A stretch of 64,000 nt of DNA from DASUPK01 sp963743575 (GTDB lineage: Bacteria > Actinomycetota > Thermoleophilia > Solirubrobacterales > 70-9): contig CAVUQC010000002.1 in assembly GCA_963743575.1 (NCBI GenBank), positions 310,001 to 374,000 of the forward strand. The letters run 5' to 3'. Numbering within the stretch: the stretch's first letter is position 1; the number at the start of each line of letters is the position of its first letter. Positions 15,588-23,781 of the stretch are shown piece after piece. The notes beneath the pieces are model-generated. The model had not been told where the DNA came from, ran no database searches, and saw only the letters and a list, made by a program, of their open reading frames with translations. The position numbers were made by a program, and so were the translations under genes.

Positions 15588-16319
15588 ATGGCTTCCAACC
15601 AGGGAGACAGCCGCCGCCAGCTGGTGATCACCGCTGACGACTACGGGTACTGGCCCTCCTACAACCAGGGGATCCTCGAGGCCATCGAGATGGGCGCCAT
15701 CGATTCCGTCAGCGCGATGGTGGAGCGCGAGTATTGCGAGGCCCAGCCGCTGCTCGAGAGCGGAGTTGAGATCGGCCTGCACATCGAGTTCGAGGGACGG
15801 TGGGGGCCACGCAGCGGGGCGCCCGCGCGCACCGCGCTGCGGGTGCAGCTCGAGCGCTTCGGCGACATCTTCGGGCGCTGGCCCGCGTTCCTGAACGGGC
15901 ACCACCACTGCCACGCGCGGCCAGAGCTGGCGACCCCGGTCTTTCAGACCGCCAAGCAGATCGACGTTCCGGTCCGCTCGGTGAACCCGGACCACCGGCA
16001 ATGGCTGCGCGAGCGCGGCATCCCGACGCCGGATCTCCTGATCGGGCGCACCGAGAGCAAGCAGCCCGCAGAGCCCGAGCAGATCCGGCATCTCGATCGC
16101 GGCGTGACCGAGTGGGTCACCCATCCGGGTCACCCGGACAAGGAGTCGGGATCGAGCTACGACATGGCCCGGCAGGAGGACCTGGCGCTGCTCCAGAAGG
16201 TCATGGTCAGGGCACGCTTCGACGAACCCGTCTGGGGCGACGCGAGGCGCTCATCCATGAAGGGCGCGTTCGTCCAAGAGCGGGAGGGCGAGCCCGCGGG
16301 CGAGCGCCCCGGCGACTAG
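15588..16319 (+). CDS. YdjC/ChbG-like carbohydrate deacetylase
   Basis: A 243-residue protein of the YdjC family, metal-dependent amidases that remove acetyl groups from chito-oligosaccharides or related sugars. Metal-binding motifs are visible: TADDYGY near the N-terminus, LHIEFEG, and HHHCHARPE in NGHHHCHARPEL, with THPGHPD late in the chain. The C-terminal 20 residues are charged and unlike the family. Start ATG 15588. It ends on a CTAG shared with the converging acyltransferase. Confidence 0.85.
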   Translation: MASNQGDSRRQLVITADDYGYWPSYNQGILEAIEMGAIDSVSAMVEREYCEAQPLLESGVEIGLHIEFEGRWGPRSGAPARTALRVQLERFGDIFGRWPAFLNGHHHCHARPELATPVFQTAKQIDVPVRSVNPDHRQWLRERGIPTPDLLIGRTESKQPAEPEQIRHLDRGVTEWVTHPGHPDKESGSSYDMARQEDLALLQKVMVRARFDEPVWGDARRSSMKGAFVQEREGEPAGERPGD

Positions 16320-17797
16320 CCGGTCGTCGATTCCTCGCGCTCGCCGTGCCCGTTCTGCTGCGCTGACTCGGCACCCGCGCGCGGCACGAAGCGCCTGAAG
16401 ATCCCGCGGCGACCTCCGGCCGCCTCGACCAGCTCCCCGATCGACTCCTCGAGGTCCTTCGCCAGGTCCTCGAGGTCGGGCATCCCGTCGTAGTCGCCGA
16501 TCAGGCCGAAGTTGACCTGGCCGTCGTAGCTCATGATCCCGATGCAGACGCCCTGATTCTTGGCGAGGGGGACCATGGGGAAGACACGCTCCATGCGGCG
16601 CCCGAGCAGATAGAGGGGGAACTGCGGCCCCGGGATGTTGGTGACGACCAGATTGAAGAAACGCTGGCGCGATTGGAGGCGCGCCGCCTGCCCCGCGATC
16701 GTGGGGGGAGCGAAATCCGCAAGCTGGGTGAGGAGCGAGGCGCCCATCGCCTGCTTCGACTGCTTCAGGTCGCCCATCGACCGGCGGACGATCTCCATCC
16801 GCTCCACGGGGTCCTCGCACCAGACGGGGAGGGGAGCCATCATCGTGGTGACCTGGTTGCCGAGCGAGCCGTGCTGGTCCTTGGTGCGAACGCTGACCGG
16901 GACCATTGCCCGCAGCTCCAGCCCCTGGGTCGATAGGCCGCGCTTGCGCATGTAGCGGCCGAGCGCTCCGGAGACCGCTGCCAGGATCACGTCATTGACG
17001 GTGCCGCCAAGCTCGTTCTTGACCTGCTTCATGTCCGCGAGCGAGGCGCGCACCCAGGAGAAGCGCCGATGTGGGCCGACGTCGAAGTTGAATGGGCTCT
17101 TGGGAGCCGCGATGCCGGCCCATGCGAAGGTGCCGGCAGCGGCCACGGCCTCCGTCGCCTTGCGGAAAGCGCGCCTCGGTCCTCTGACGATCCGGCGGGC
17201 GCCGCGGAGAGCCTCACGCGGGTCGATCGCCCGGTGGAAGAGGGCCTCGGAGAGCAGCTGAGCCCTGCTCGGCTCGGGCGCGGGGGCCCAGCGCTCGGGC
17301 GACCGAGGAGGATCGATCGGGTCCTTCTCGGCGTCGAAGAGGACCGTTGTTATGTCAACTCCGGAGACGCCGTCGACCATCGCGTGGTGCGTCTTGCCGA
17401 CGATGGCGAAACGGCCACCCTTCAGTCCCTCGATCAGCCAGAGCTCCCAGAGCGGCTTGGAGCGGTCGAGCTGCTGGGAGAAGATGCGAGCCGCCAGCAC
17501 GCGCAACTGCTGTTCGGAGCCGGGCTCCGGCAGGGAGGTGTGGCGCACGTGGTAGGCGAGGTTCAGATGAGGGTCATCGACCCAGACTGGCCGCCCCTGC
17601 CCGAAAGGCACGAAGCGGAGCTTCTGGCGGAAGCGCGGCACGAGATGGAGACGCGACTCGATGTGATCGCGGAACTCCAAATAGGGAGGGGCCGGTCCCT
17701 CGAAGATCGTGGTCGAGGCGACGTGCATGTGGGTCCCATCGCGCTCCAGATGGAGGAACGATGAATCCAGCCCTGTGAGGCGGTCGGTCATGGCCAT
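16316..17797 (-). CDS. WS/DGAT-type O-acyltransferase
   Basis: A 493-residue wax-ester synthase/diacylglycerol acyltransferase family protein, which joins acyl-CoA to diacylglycerol or fatty alcohols to make storage lipid. The catalytic HHxxxDG is KTHHAMVDGVSG (about residue 140). Family blocks DRLTGLDSSFLHLE at the N-terminus, GGTVNDVILAAVSGALRRY-like and NLVVTNIPGPQFPLYL follow. The C-terminal 35 residues are low complexity. Start ATG 17797 or 17791. An inverted repeat lies just upstream, shared with the riboswitch-controlled gene. Confidence 0.9.
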   Translation of the reverse strand: MAMTDRLTGLDSSFLHLERDGTHMHVASTTIFEGPAPPYLEFRDHIESRLHLVPRFRQKLRFVPFGQGRPVWVDDPHLNLAYHVRHTSLPEPGSEQQLRVLAARIFSQQLDRSKPLWELWLIEGLKGGRFAIVGKTHHAMVDGVSGVDITTVLFDAEKDPIDPPRSPERWAPAPEPSRAQLLSEALFHRAIDPREALRGARRIVRGPRRAFRKATEAVAAAGTFAWAGIAAPKSPFNFDVGPHRRFSWVRASLADMKQVKNELGGTVNDVILAAVSGALGRYMRKRGLSTQGLELRAMVPVSVRTKDQHGSLGNQVTTMMAPLPVWCEDPVERMEIVRRSMGDLKQSKQAMGASLLTQLADFAPPTIAGQAARLQSRQRFFNLVVTNIPGPQFPLYLLGRRMERVFPMVPLAKNQGVCIGIMSYDGQVNFGLIGDYDGMPDLEDLAKDLEESIGELVEAAGGRRGIFRRFVPRAGAESAQQNGHGEREESTTG

Positions 17798-17833
17798 GAT
17801 GGTGGCATACCAAGTGTGCTGACCGTCACACAA

Positions 17834-17850
17834 GTTCGCAAATAGCGAAC
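17834..17850. promoter_or_regulatory. Inverted repeat, candidate operator between acyltransferase and riboswitch
   Basis: GTTCGC (17834-17839) and GCGAAC (17845-17850) form a perfect 6-base inverted repeat around AAATA. It lies between the divergent WS/DGAT start and the riboswitch. The half-site order is the reverse of the actinobacterial LexA box. No regulator is identified. Confidence 0.3.
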
Positions 17851-17899
17851 CTACCCTGCCGCGTTCGATAGTCATCAAACAACTCGCCGAGTGGCCTTG

Positions 17900-18030
17900 A
17901 CGGATATCAGGCCAGCGGGGGAACCACAGATTCACTGGGGCGAATGGGACGGTGTTCCGTCCTTAGCGGTAGTGGCGACGGAGCCACTGCTGCGAGCCCG
18001 TCAGCTAACCCCGTAGGCGCTCAGAGAGGC
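17900..18030 (+). ncRNA. Cyclic di-AMP riboswitch (ydaO/yuaA type)
   Basis: The leader of the following cell-wall gene has the conserved blocks of the c-di-AMP riboswitch in order: AGCGGGGGAACCA (17934-17946 region), GGGGCGAATGGGA, the GGTAGTGGC/GCCACTGC stem, GAGCCCGTCAGCTAACCCC, and GTAGGCGCTCAGAGAGG near the 3' end. The last block runs into the ribosome site of the gene at 18034. In actinobacteria this class commonly turns down cell-wall hydrolase and resuscitation factor genes when c-di-AMP is high. An ATG inside the structure (17944) is in frame with the gene but belongs to the RNA, not to the protein. Confidence 0.92.
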
Positions 18031-18033
18031 AGG

Positions 18034-18708
18034 TTGATTCACTTGCATCGCTTCCGTTGGAAGCGGAGGCGGGCTGCGCTAGCGCTGCTGCCCGCCCTGG
18101 GAATGATGGTCACAGCAGGCATTGCGGGCGCTTCGGACGCCGTTCCGACCACTGGAACCGCGCCGGAGGCGACTGCGTCGGGCAGTCCCGCCACGGGGAT
18201 CAGCCTGAACGGCCACCGGAACGTGATGGCTCATCACGCCGTCAGGTTCCGCGGCCAGGTAACTCCGGGCGGCAGCCGAGCTGTTGTCGTGCGGGTCGGT
18301 GGGCGCAGGCTCCATACGCGCTCCCGCAGCGACGGCAGCTTCAGGGTGCGCTGGCACGCGCCGGGCTCCGGCACGTACGGCGTCCGCGCGAAGGTGGCGA
18401 ACACCACCGTCCGCTCGCACCGGATGGCGGTGTACGCGTTCCGGCCGGCCGAGGCCTCGTACTACGGCCCCGGCCTCTACGGAGGCGGACTCGCCTGTGG
18501 CGGCACGCTGAGCCCCGGGAAATTGGGCGTCGCGAACAAGACGCTCCCCTGCGGCTCCAGGGTCACGCTCCGCTATCACGGGAAGACCCTCACGGTCCCC
18601 GTGATCGACAGGGGCCCCTACGCGGGCAACCGCGAGTACGACCTGACCGCGGCCACCAAGGCCAAGCTCGGTTTCCCCTCGACGGGGACCGTGCTCACCA
18701 CGCGCTGA
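18034..18708 (+). CDS. Exported RlpA-like double-psi beta-barrel protein under c-di-AMP control
   Basis: A 224-residue exported protein starting at TTG 18034, preceded by GAGAGG. A signal peptide covers about 1-30 (basic HRFRWKRRR, then a hydrophobic core). Residues 50-130 form an Ig-like beta domain. The C-terminal RlpA/DPBB domain has ASYYGPGLYGGGLACGG, NKTLPCGSRVTLRY and PVIDRGPYAGNREYDLT; the last carries the conserved DRGP and Asp of lytic transglycosylases of the RlpA type. It probably binds or cleaves peptidoglycan. Regulation by the riboswitch directly upstream fits cell-wall remodelling. Confidence 0.85.
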   Translation: MIHLHRFRWKRRRAALALLPALGMMVTAGIAGASDAVPTTGTAPEATASGSPATGISLNGHRNVMAHHAVRFRGQVTPGGSRAVVVRVGGRRLHTRSRSDGSFRVRWHAPGSGTYGVRAKVANTTVRSHRMAVYAFRPAEASYYGPGLYGGGLACGGTLSPGKLGVANKTLPCGSRVTLRYHGKTLTVPVIDRGPYAGNREYDLTAATKAKLGFPSTGTVLTTR

Positions 18709-18715
18709 GAGCAGG

Positions 18716-19762
18716 TCAAACGGCTAGCTGGCCGGGCTGGTGTCGAGGAGCTTCTTCCTCCGCCAGCCCGGCCAAGCCGACTCCCACCAGCCGCACCGGC
18801 CGCTGGGGGTCGAAGCGGTCGAGCAGCTCCCGGGCGGTCGCCACGACTTGGTCCGGATCGCAGGTGTGGGAGGGGAGGGTGCGCGACCGCGTGTAGGTCT
18901 GGAAGGGCTGCAGGCGGATCTTCAGCGTCACCGTTCGCCCCTGGCGCTTGTTCTGCGCGAGGCTCTCGCAGACGGACCGGGCCAATCGTTCGACCGTCTC
19001 GTGCAGGAACCGCCTATCGGTGACGTCCTGGGGGAAGGTGGTCTCGCGGCTCTCCGACTTCCGCACGCGGTCCTCGTTCAGCCTCGTGCTCCCGATCCCA
19101 TTCGCGCGGGCGCGCAGCCCTCCTCCATGGTTCGGCCCGAAGGCGCGCCCCAGGGCCAGCTCGTCCGTCTGGGCAAGCTGCGCCACGGTCTCGACGCCGA
19201 TCGCCCGCAGCCGCTCGAACGTCTTCGGCCCGACCCCCGGCAGCAGCGACGCCGGCTTCTCCCCGACCGTCTCGAGCCAGTTCTCGTGGTCGAGCACCGC
19301 GAAGCCGTCCGGCTTGTCCAGGTCCGAGGCGATCTTCGCCATCAGCTTGTTCGGTGCCAATCCGATCGAGCAGACGAGGTGCGTGGCCTCCTTGATGCGC
19401 CGCTTGATCTCGAGGGCTCGCGACTGGGGGACGGGCGAGCCCGAGAGGTCCACATATGCCTCGTCCAGGCCGATCACCTCGACCTCGTCGCTGAACGCCT
19501 GCAGCGTCTCCATCACCTTCACGGAGCCGCGTTTGTAGAGCTGCATGTCCACCGGCAGCACCGTCAGTTCGGGGCAACGGCGGCGGGCAGTGATCATCGG
19601 CAGGGCGGAGTGCACTCCGTACTTCCGCGCCGCGTAGGAGGCGGTCGTGACGACGCCCCGCGGGCCGTCGTAGGCGACCACCACCGGCTTCCCACGGAGC
19701 TCGGGATGCCGCAGCATCTCGATCGAGACGTAGAAGGCATCCATGTCGACGTGGGCGATCAC
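18716..19762 (-). CDS. dinB: DNA polymerase IV
   Basis: A 348-residue Y-family translesion polymerase, starting at GTG 19762. The palm carboxylates are in HVDMDAFYVSIE and GLDEAYVDLS, the fingers in TTASYAARKYGV, the thumb in LLPGVGPKTFERL, and the little-finger region follows. It lacks a recognisable beta-clamp-binding tail beyond LGVGLAGLAEEE, so the clamp motif may be the hydrophobic segment around LVGVGLAGL. It copies damaged templates with low fidelity. Convergent with the gene at 18034. Confidence 0.93.
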   Translation of the reverse strand: MIAHVDMDAFYVSIEMLRHPELRGKPVVVAYDGPRGVVTTASYAARKYGVHSALPMITARRRCPELTVLPVDMQLYKRGSVKVMETLQAFSDEVEVIGLDEAYVDLSGSPVPQSRALEIKRRIKEATHLVCSIGLAPNKLMAKIASDLDKPDGFAVLDHENWLETVGEKPASLLPGVGPKTFERLRAIGVETVAQLAQTDELALGRAFGPNHGGGLRARANGIGSTRLNEDRVRKSESRETTFPQDVTDRRFLHETVERLARSVCESLAQNKRQGRTVTLKIRLQPFQTYTRSRTLPSHTCDPDQVVATARELLDRFDPQRPVRLVGVGLAGLAEEEAPRHQPGQLAV

Positions 19763-19819
19763 CTGCGCACGAATCAGGCTATTCCCGCTCCTGGACGGAG
19801 GGCGCTATTTTGGACAGCG

Positions 19820-20116
19820 GTGACGAACGCCGAGGCAAAGAATCTCGAGGCGATCTCGAAGGCGATTGACCAGCACAACTCGAACTGCCCGTTCCCGGCC
19901 AGCGAGGTGCGAATGAACCCGTTCGAGGTCGAGCGCCTGGGGTGGGAGGAGATCCGCGGCCTGCCGATCGTCCCCGATGCCGAGCTTGGCACCGGCGCCT
20001 TCCGCATCATCTGCTCGCGCGACCAGGAGGGCGAGGGCATCGAGGAGGCCGAGGCGCTGGGCATCCCCATCGAGGTCGCCGTTCCGAGTGGCCCGATGGA
20101 GAAGCCGCCGGCGTAG
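19820..20116 (+). CDS. Small conserved-looking protein, function unknown
   Basis: 98 residues from GTG 19820. The sequence is evenly mixed and acidic, with no membrane segment: the block NPFEVERLGWEEIRGLPIV and the tail GTGAFRIICSRDQEG suggest a small alpha/beta fold. A single Cys near residue 24 and another near 69. No family is recognised. Codon composition resembles its neighbours. The start has a purine-rich stretch GGAGGG about 14 bases upstream. Confidence 0.5.
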   Translation: MTNAEAKNLEAISKAIDQHNSNCPFPASEVRMNPFEVERLGWEEIRGLPIVPDAELGTGAFRIICSRDQEGEGIEEAEALGIPIEVAVPSGPMEKPPA

Positions 20117-20127
20117 CGGCCACCAGG

Positions 20128-20146
20128 CCGCTCCACTTTGGAGCGG
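20128..20146. repeat. Hairpin downstream of the 98-residue gene
   Basis: CCGCTCCA (20128-20135) pairs with TGGAGCGG (20139-20146) around a 3-base loop. It lies in a 189-base intergenic stretch that also has the direct repeats GGCGAAGCC and GCGACTTG, twice each. No T-run follows, so it is at best a weak transcription terminator. Confidence 0.3.
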
Positions 20147-20305
20147 AGGGCGAAGCCCGCAGCGACTTGTGTGGGGCGGCCGCCTGTGGCCGCGACTTGA
20201 TGGCGAAGCCGTCCAGACAGTTGACCGCCCCGGGACAGGCCACTAGTCTCGCTCCTGTCGGCTGAGGGGCCCGGCGCCTGGGGATCGACCCAATCGGAGA
20301 AGGTG

Positions 20306-20611
20306 ATGTCGGCGCTCAGCGCGTTGCGACCGGGGCACTGGATCGCAATCGGCCTGATCGCCGTGCTGGTGGGCAGCGGGGCTCTGAGCAAGGGATTCGG
20401 ACTGCTCGGCGGTGACGCGAGCGAGGCGCAGAGGCTCACCACGTGCCTCGATCATCGCGGTATCAACGTGACTTCCCTGGCCACGTCCGTCGGCAATCCC
20501 GCGGTGCTGCTGGGCGGCGCACACGTCGTCGATCAGGCGGTCAAGCACGGCAAGCTGAAGCAGCCCGAGGCGCGGGCGGTCATGGCCTGCGTCCAGAAGG
20601 TCGCGCGCTAG
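20306..20611 (+). CDS. Small membrane-anchored protein, function unknown
   Basis: 101 residues from ATG 20306, with GGAGAAGG at 20295-20302. One hydrophobic segment near the N-terminus (WIAIGLIAVLVGSGALS) could be an anchor or uncleaved signal. The rest contains one Cys pair (TTCLDHRG and MACVQKV) at a spacing that could form a disulfide outside the cell. No family recognised. It shares a CTAG stop overlap with the converging thioredoxin gene. Confidence 0.5.
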   Translation: MSALSALRPGHWIAIGLIAVLVGSGALSKGFGLLGGDASEAQRLTTCLDHRGINVTSLATSVGNPAVLLGGAHVVDQAVKHGKLKQPEARAVMACVQKVAR

Positions 20612-21366
20612 TTGAGCGCTGCCGCCAGGCGGCGGCGGTGCTCGCGGGCGAGCGGGTGATCCGCTCCCAGCTCGGTGAAGATCGCGACCATCACGCGCCG
20701 CAACTGGTCCTTCCGGCCTGAATCCTGCTCGGAGCCCAGTGCGGTCTGCAGCTGTTCGAGCGCCTCGCCCGGATTGCCCTCGTCCCAGGCCGCGAACGCC
20801 TTCTGAAGCTCATCCAGGCCGGCTCCGTTCCCGGACGCCGAGAGCTCCGCACGGGCGGCCAGGCCGTCGGCGACGAAGTCGTGGGGGAAGGGCCTGAGCG
20901 TCTCGAGGGCCTCCTCGGTCTCTCTGCGAGCGAGCAGCACCCGGCCCAGTCCGACGGCCGCGGAGGCATTCCGCGGATCGAGCTCGAGCGCCTTGCGGAG
21001 GTCGTCCTCATCTCCGGACTCGGCGAGCCGGTCGGCCTCGGAGGGAACGATCTCGTTGAGGAACTCCTCGATCCGGGCAGGAGGGATGGCGCCGATGAAC
21101 TCGGAGACGACCTCGCCGTTCTTGAAGGCCTTGACGGCCGGGATGCTGGCGATCTCATACTCCATGGCGATCTTCGGATTGCGATCGGTGTCCACCTTCG
21201 CAAGCTCGATCTCGCCGTTCCGCTTCCGGACTGCGTCCTCGATCGCCGGCCCCAGGGTCCGGCAGGGCCCACACCATTCGGCCCAGAAGTCGACGACCAC
21301 CGGCACCTGCTTCGAGCGCTCGATGACCTTGGCCTGAAACTCCTGCTCTGAGACGTCGCTGATCAC
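20608..21366 (-). CDS. Thioredoxin-TPR protein (CnoX/YbbN-like)
   Basis: A 252-residue cytoplasmic protein. The N-terminal thioredoxin fold (about 1-105) has the full active site FWAEWCGPCRTLGPA and the cis-Pro loop SIPAVKAFKNG. The C-terminal half is helical with TPR-type repeats (DLRKALELDPRNASAAVGLGR and following). The architecture matches CnoX/YbbN, a co-chaperone linked to GroEL and oxidative stress; unlike E. coli CnoX (SxxC) it keeps both cysteines. Start GTG 21366. It lies 23 bases downstream of the hydrolase gene and may share its transcript. Confidence 0.88.
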   Translation of the reverse strand: MISDVSEQEFQAKVIERSKQVPVVVDFWAEWCGPCRTLGPAIEDAVRKRNGEIELAKVDTDRNPKIAMEYEIASIPAVKAFKNGEVVSEFIGAIPPARIEEFLNEIVPSEADRLAESGDEDDLRKALELDPRNASAAVGLGRVLLARRETEEALETLRPFPHDFVADGLAARAELSASGNGAGLDELQKAFAAWDEGNPGEALEQLQTALGSEQDSGRKDQLRRVMVAIFTELGADHPLAREHRRRLAAALN

Positions 21367-21389
21367 TGCCCTGAGGGTAGAGGGGCGGG

Positions 21390-22358
21390 TCAGTCGGCCG
21401 TCGCCGCGGCTGGCTGCGGGGTGAAGCGGCCTGCGGCCTTCGGGGCATCAGCTGCAAGGTGGCGCCGCAGGAAGTGGAGCTGGTCGGCGATGGAGCGATC
21501 TCGCCACTCGCCGACGTAGATGTCGAAATGCATGCACGGATAGTCGCGCACCTCGACGTGGCCCTTGGCGCGCCAAGCCGCGGCGCGCGCGGCGGCGGAG
21601 GGGGCGACCGAGTCGCGGTCCGCGATCACGACGAGGATGGGGGACCGAACCCTGTCCATGCGGGTGATCGCGCGATTGGTCCATTCGGCGAACACCGCGC
21701 GGCCCGTCACCTCGTTGCGCCAGGTGGGACCGGCGATCGCGCGCATGCCGGGCTCGGACTCCTCGGTGCTCATGCCCGCAAGCTCGCCGGGATGGCCGAC
21801 CGTGGGGATCATCAGGGCCTCCTGACCGCGCAGCATCCGCACGGTGTCCCGGACTCCCAACATCGTCAGCCGAAGCTGCTGGCCCAGGCCGGCGTACTTG
21901 CCGATCTGCCGCAGGGTGGCGATCCCGTCGAGGTCGGGCGTCTGGCAGATCGTCGCGGCGATGCGCGCGTCCTCCGCCGCGACGTAGACGACGTGCCCGC
22001 CGGACCACGAGGTGCCCCAGAGGACGATCCGGTCGGGATCGACGCCATCCAGTCCGCGCGCATAGTCGACGGCTGCCCGGTAGTCATCGCGGTGACGCGA
22101 CGGCCAGGCGAATTGCCGCGGCTCCCCTGTCGACTCGCCGAAGCCGCGGTAGTCGAAGAGCAGCACGTCGAGCCCGGCATCCGCGAAGGCTTCGGCGAAG
22201 GGGAGGAGCCCGGCGTCCTTGGTCCCCCCGAAGCCGTGAGCCATGACGACGCAGGGGCGTCCGCGCTCGCCCGCGAAGGCGTCGCCCTCGCCGGTCAGAT
22301 GCCAGGCGGCCAGGGTCTCCCCATGGGAGGGGAACGAAACGTCAGCCTTCTCAGGCAG
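21390..22358 (-). CDS. Alpha/beta hydrolase, probable CTG start overlapping the upstream gene
   Basis: A serine hydrolase. The nucleophile elbow is LWGTSWSGGHVV (Ser in G-x-S-x-G form), the oxyanion loop MAHGFGGTKDAG, and the C-terminal part supplies Asp (IADRDSVAP) and His. The first ATG (22244) would delete the opening strands. Upstream, in the same frame, the sequence encodes DVSFPSHGETLAAWHLTG, a normal start for this family. The only possible initiation codon before the in-frame TGA is CTG 22358, preceded by GGAGG at 6 bases. This gives 322 residues and an 8-base overlap with the monooxygenase stop. Substrate unknown; coupling with the monooxygenase suggests it processes that enzyme's product. 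Confidence 0.8.
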   Translation of the reverse strand: MPEKADVSFPSHGETLAAWHLTGEGDAFAGERGRPCVVMAHGFGGTKDAGLLPFAEAFADAGLDVLLFDYRGFGESTGEPRQFAWPSRHRDDYRAAVDYARGLDGVDPDRIVLWGTSWSGGHVVYVAAEDARIAATICQTPDLDGIATLRQIGKYAGLGQQLRLTMLGVRDTVRMLRGQEALMIPTVGHPGELAGMSTEESEPGMRAIAGPTWRNEVTGRAVFAEWTNRAITRMDRVRSPILVVIADRDSVAPSAAARAAAWRAKGHVEVRDYPCMHFDIYVGEWRDRSIADQLHFLRRHLAADAPKAAGRFTPQPAAATAD

Positions 22359-23727
22359 CTGCGGCCTCCGCCGTCAGCACGCGGCCGGCGAGCTTCGGAG
22401 CCATGCCCTGCTCGGCTCGCTCTCGCCCGGCCGGGATCTCCCGCGTCCAGATGTCGTGCTCGTACGTGTACCACTCGATCTGCATCGTGTGGCGAGGGCG
22501 GTCGGTGTACGCACCGGAATGGATCTGCTGGTCGCGCTGGATCGTCTCCTCCATCTCCCCGACGGGCGGGAGGGCGTAGTCGCCGCCGGCGTAGCGCGCC
22601 ACCAGCTTCGACTGGAGCTCGCAGAACGGGAAGAGCGTGGGGATGGTCTGAGCGAAGCCGACGAAGGCGAGATCGTCGATCCCGGGCTTGAACACCCGCT
22701 TGTAGAGCGGGAAGCGGTTCTCGGGCGCAGAGAGGAAGTCCTCGTCGAAGAAGGGGAAGGTGATCTTGTAGCCCGTGGCGTAGACGATCACGTCGACCTC
22801 CTCGACGGACCCGTCGTCGAAGACGACGCTATGACCGTCGAGCCGCTCGACGTTCGACTTCGCCACCGCGTCGCCGGAGCCGAGGCGCAGGAGCAGCTCG
22901 CTGGAGACCGTCGGATGGGCCTCCAGGAAGTTGTGGTTGGGGTGGGGGAGGCCGAAGTCCTCCATGCGGCCCGAGGCGAGCCGGGGGAGGATGCGCGCCA
23001 TCCGCCGCTGGAGGCCCAGCGGAAGGCGCGGGTTGATCTTCACCATCGTGTCCATCGGGCGGCCCATGAAGTACTTCGGCATCACCCACGCGCCGCTGCG
23101 GGTGGAGAGGAAGACCTTCTCGGCGACCCCCTTGCGGGAGAGCTCCGAGACGATGTCGACGGCGCTGTTGCCGATCCCGACCACCAGGACCCGCTTGCCA
23201 TAGAGGTCGATCGGGTCGTCAGGGCCGATGTAGTGGTGGGAGTGGAGGGTCTCGCCGTCGAACTGGCCCGGGAAGTCCGGGAAGCGCGGGTCCCAGTGGT
23301 GGCCGTTACCGACCACAAGGAAGTCGAACTCCTGGCTCAATCCGTCGCCCAGCGTGATCTCCCAGCCGCCGTTCGGCTTCCGCTCGGCGTGCTCCACGGA
23401 AGTCGCGAAGCGGATCCGGTCGCGGAGCGAAAAGGCGTCCGCGTAGCGATGCAGGTAGTCCAGGATCTGGGTGTGGTGCGGGTAGTCCGGGTACTCGTCT
23501 GGGCCCATCGGCATGTCCCGGAAGGAGACGCCGTCACGCGAGGTGTCGATGTGCAGCGACTGGTAGGCCGAGGAACGGCCGTTGGGGTTGCCGAAGTACC
23601 AATTGCCACCGATGTCGTCGCTGGCCTCGAAGCAGGTGTAGGGCAACCCCCAGTCACTGAGGGCCTTACCGGTGGTGAGACCGCTGATGCCCGCGCCGAT
23701 TACGCAGGTGGTGGGGTTGGCTGACAT
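22351..23727 (-). CDS. Flavin-containing monooxygenase (class B)
   Basis: A 458-residue NADPH- and FAD-dependent oxygenase. The FAD loop is CVIGAGISGLTTGK at the N-terminus, the NADPH loop VVGIGNSAVDI, and between them the FMO fingerprint FDGETLHSHHY (F-x-G-x3-H-x3-Y). A late ATG motif appears as VIVYATGYK. It oxidises soft nucleophiles or, in related enzymes, ketones to esters. The downstream hydrolase gene overlaps its 3' end, so the two are translated together. Start ATG 23727. Confidence 0.92.
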   Translation of the reverse strand: MSANPTTCVIGAGISGLTTGKALSDWGLPYTCFEASDDIGGNWYFGNPNGRSSAYQSLHIDTSRDGVSFRDMPMGPDEYPDYPHHTQILDYLHRYADAFSLRDRIRFATSVEHAERKPNGGWEITLGDGLSQEFDFLVVGNGHHWDPRFPDFPGQFDGETLHSHHYIGPDDPIDLYGKRVLVVGIGNSAVDIVSELSRKGVAEKVFLSTRSGAWVMPKYFMGRPMDTMVKINPRLPLGLQRRMARILPRLASGRMEDFGLPHPNHNFLEAHPTVSSELLLRLGSGDAVAKSNVERLDGHSVVFDDGSVEEVDVIVYATGYKITFPFFDEDFLSAPENRFPLYKRVFKPGIDDLAFVGFAQTIPTLFPFCELQSKLVARYAGGDYALPPVGEMEETIQRDQQIHSGAYTDRPRHTMQIEWYTYEHDIWTREIPAGRERAEQGMAPKLAGRVLTAEAAAA

Positions 23728-23781
23728 CGAGGCCCGAGGGAGTCTAGGGAACTGGCTGGTCAGCCAATTCCGTCCCGCGGA

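Noticed and set aside
17944..18033. ATG inside the c-di-AMP riboswitch, in frame with the RlpA-like gene
   Set aside because: It lies in conserved riboswitch structure; the signal peptide and ribosome site fit the TTG at 18034.
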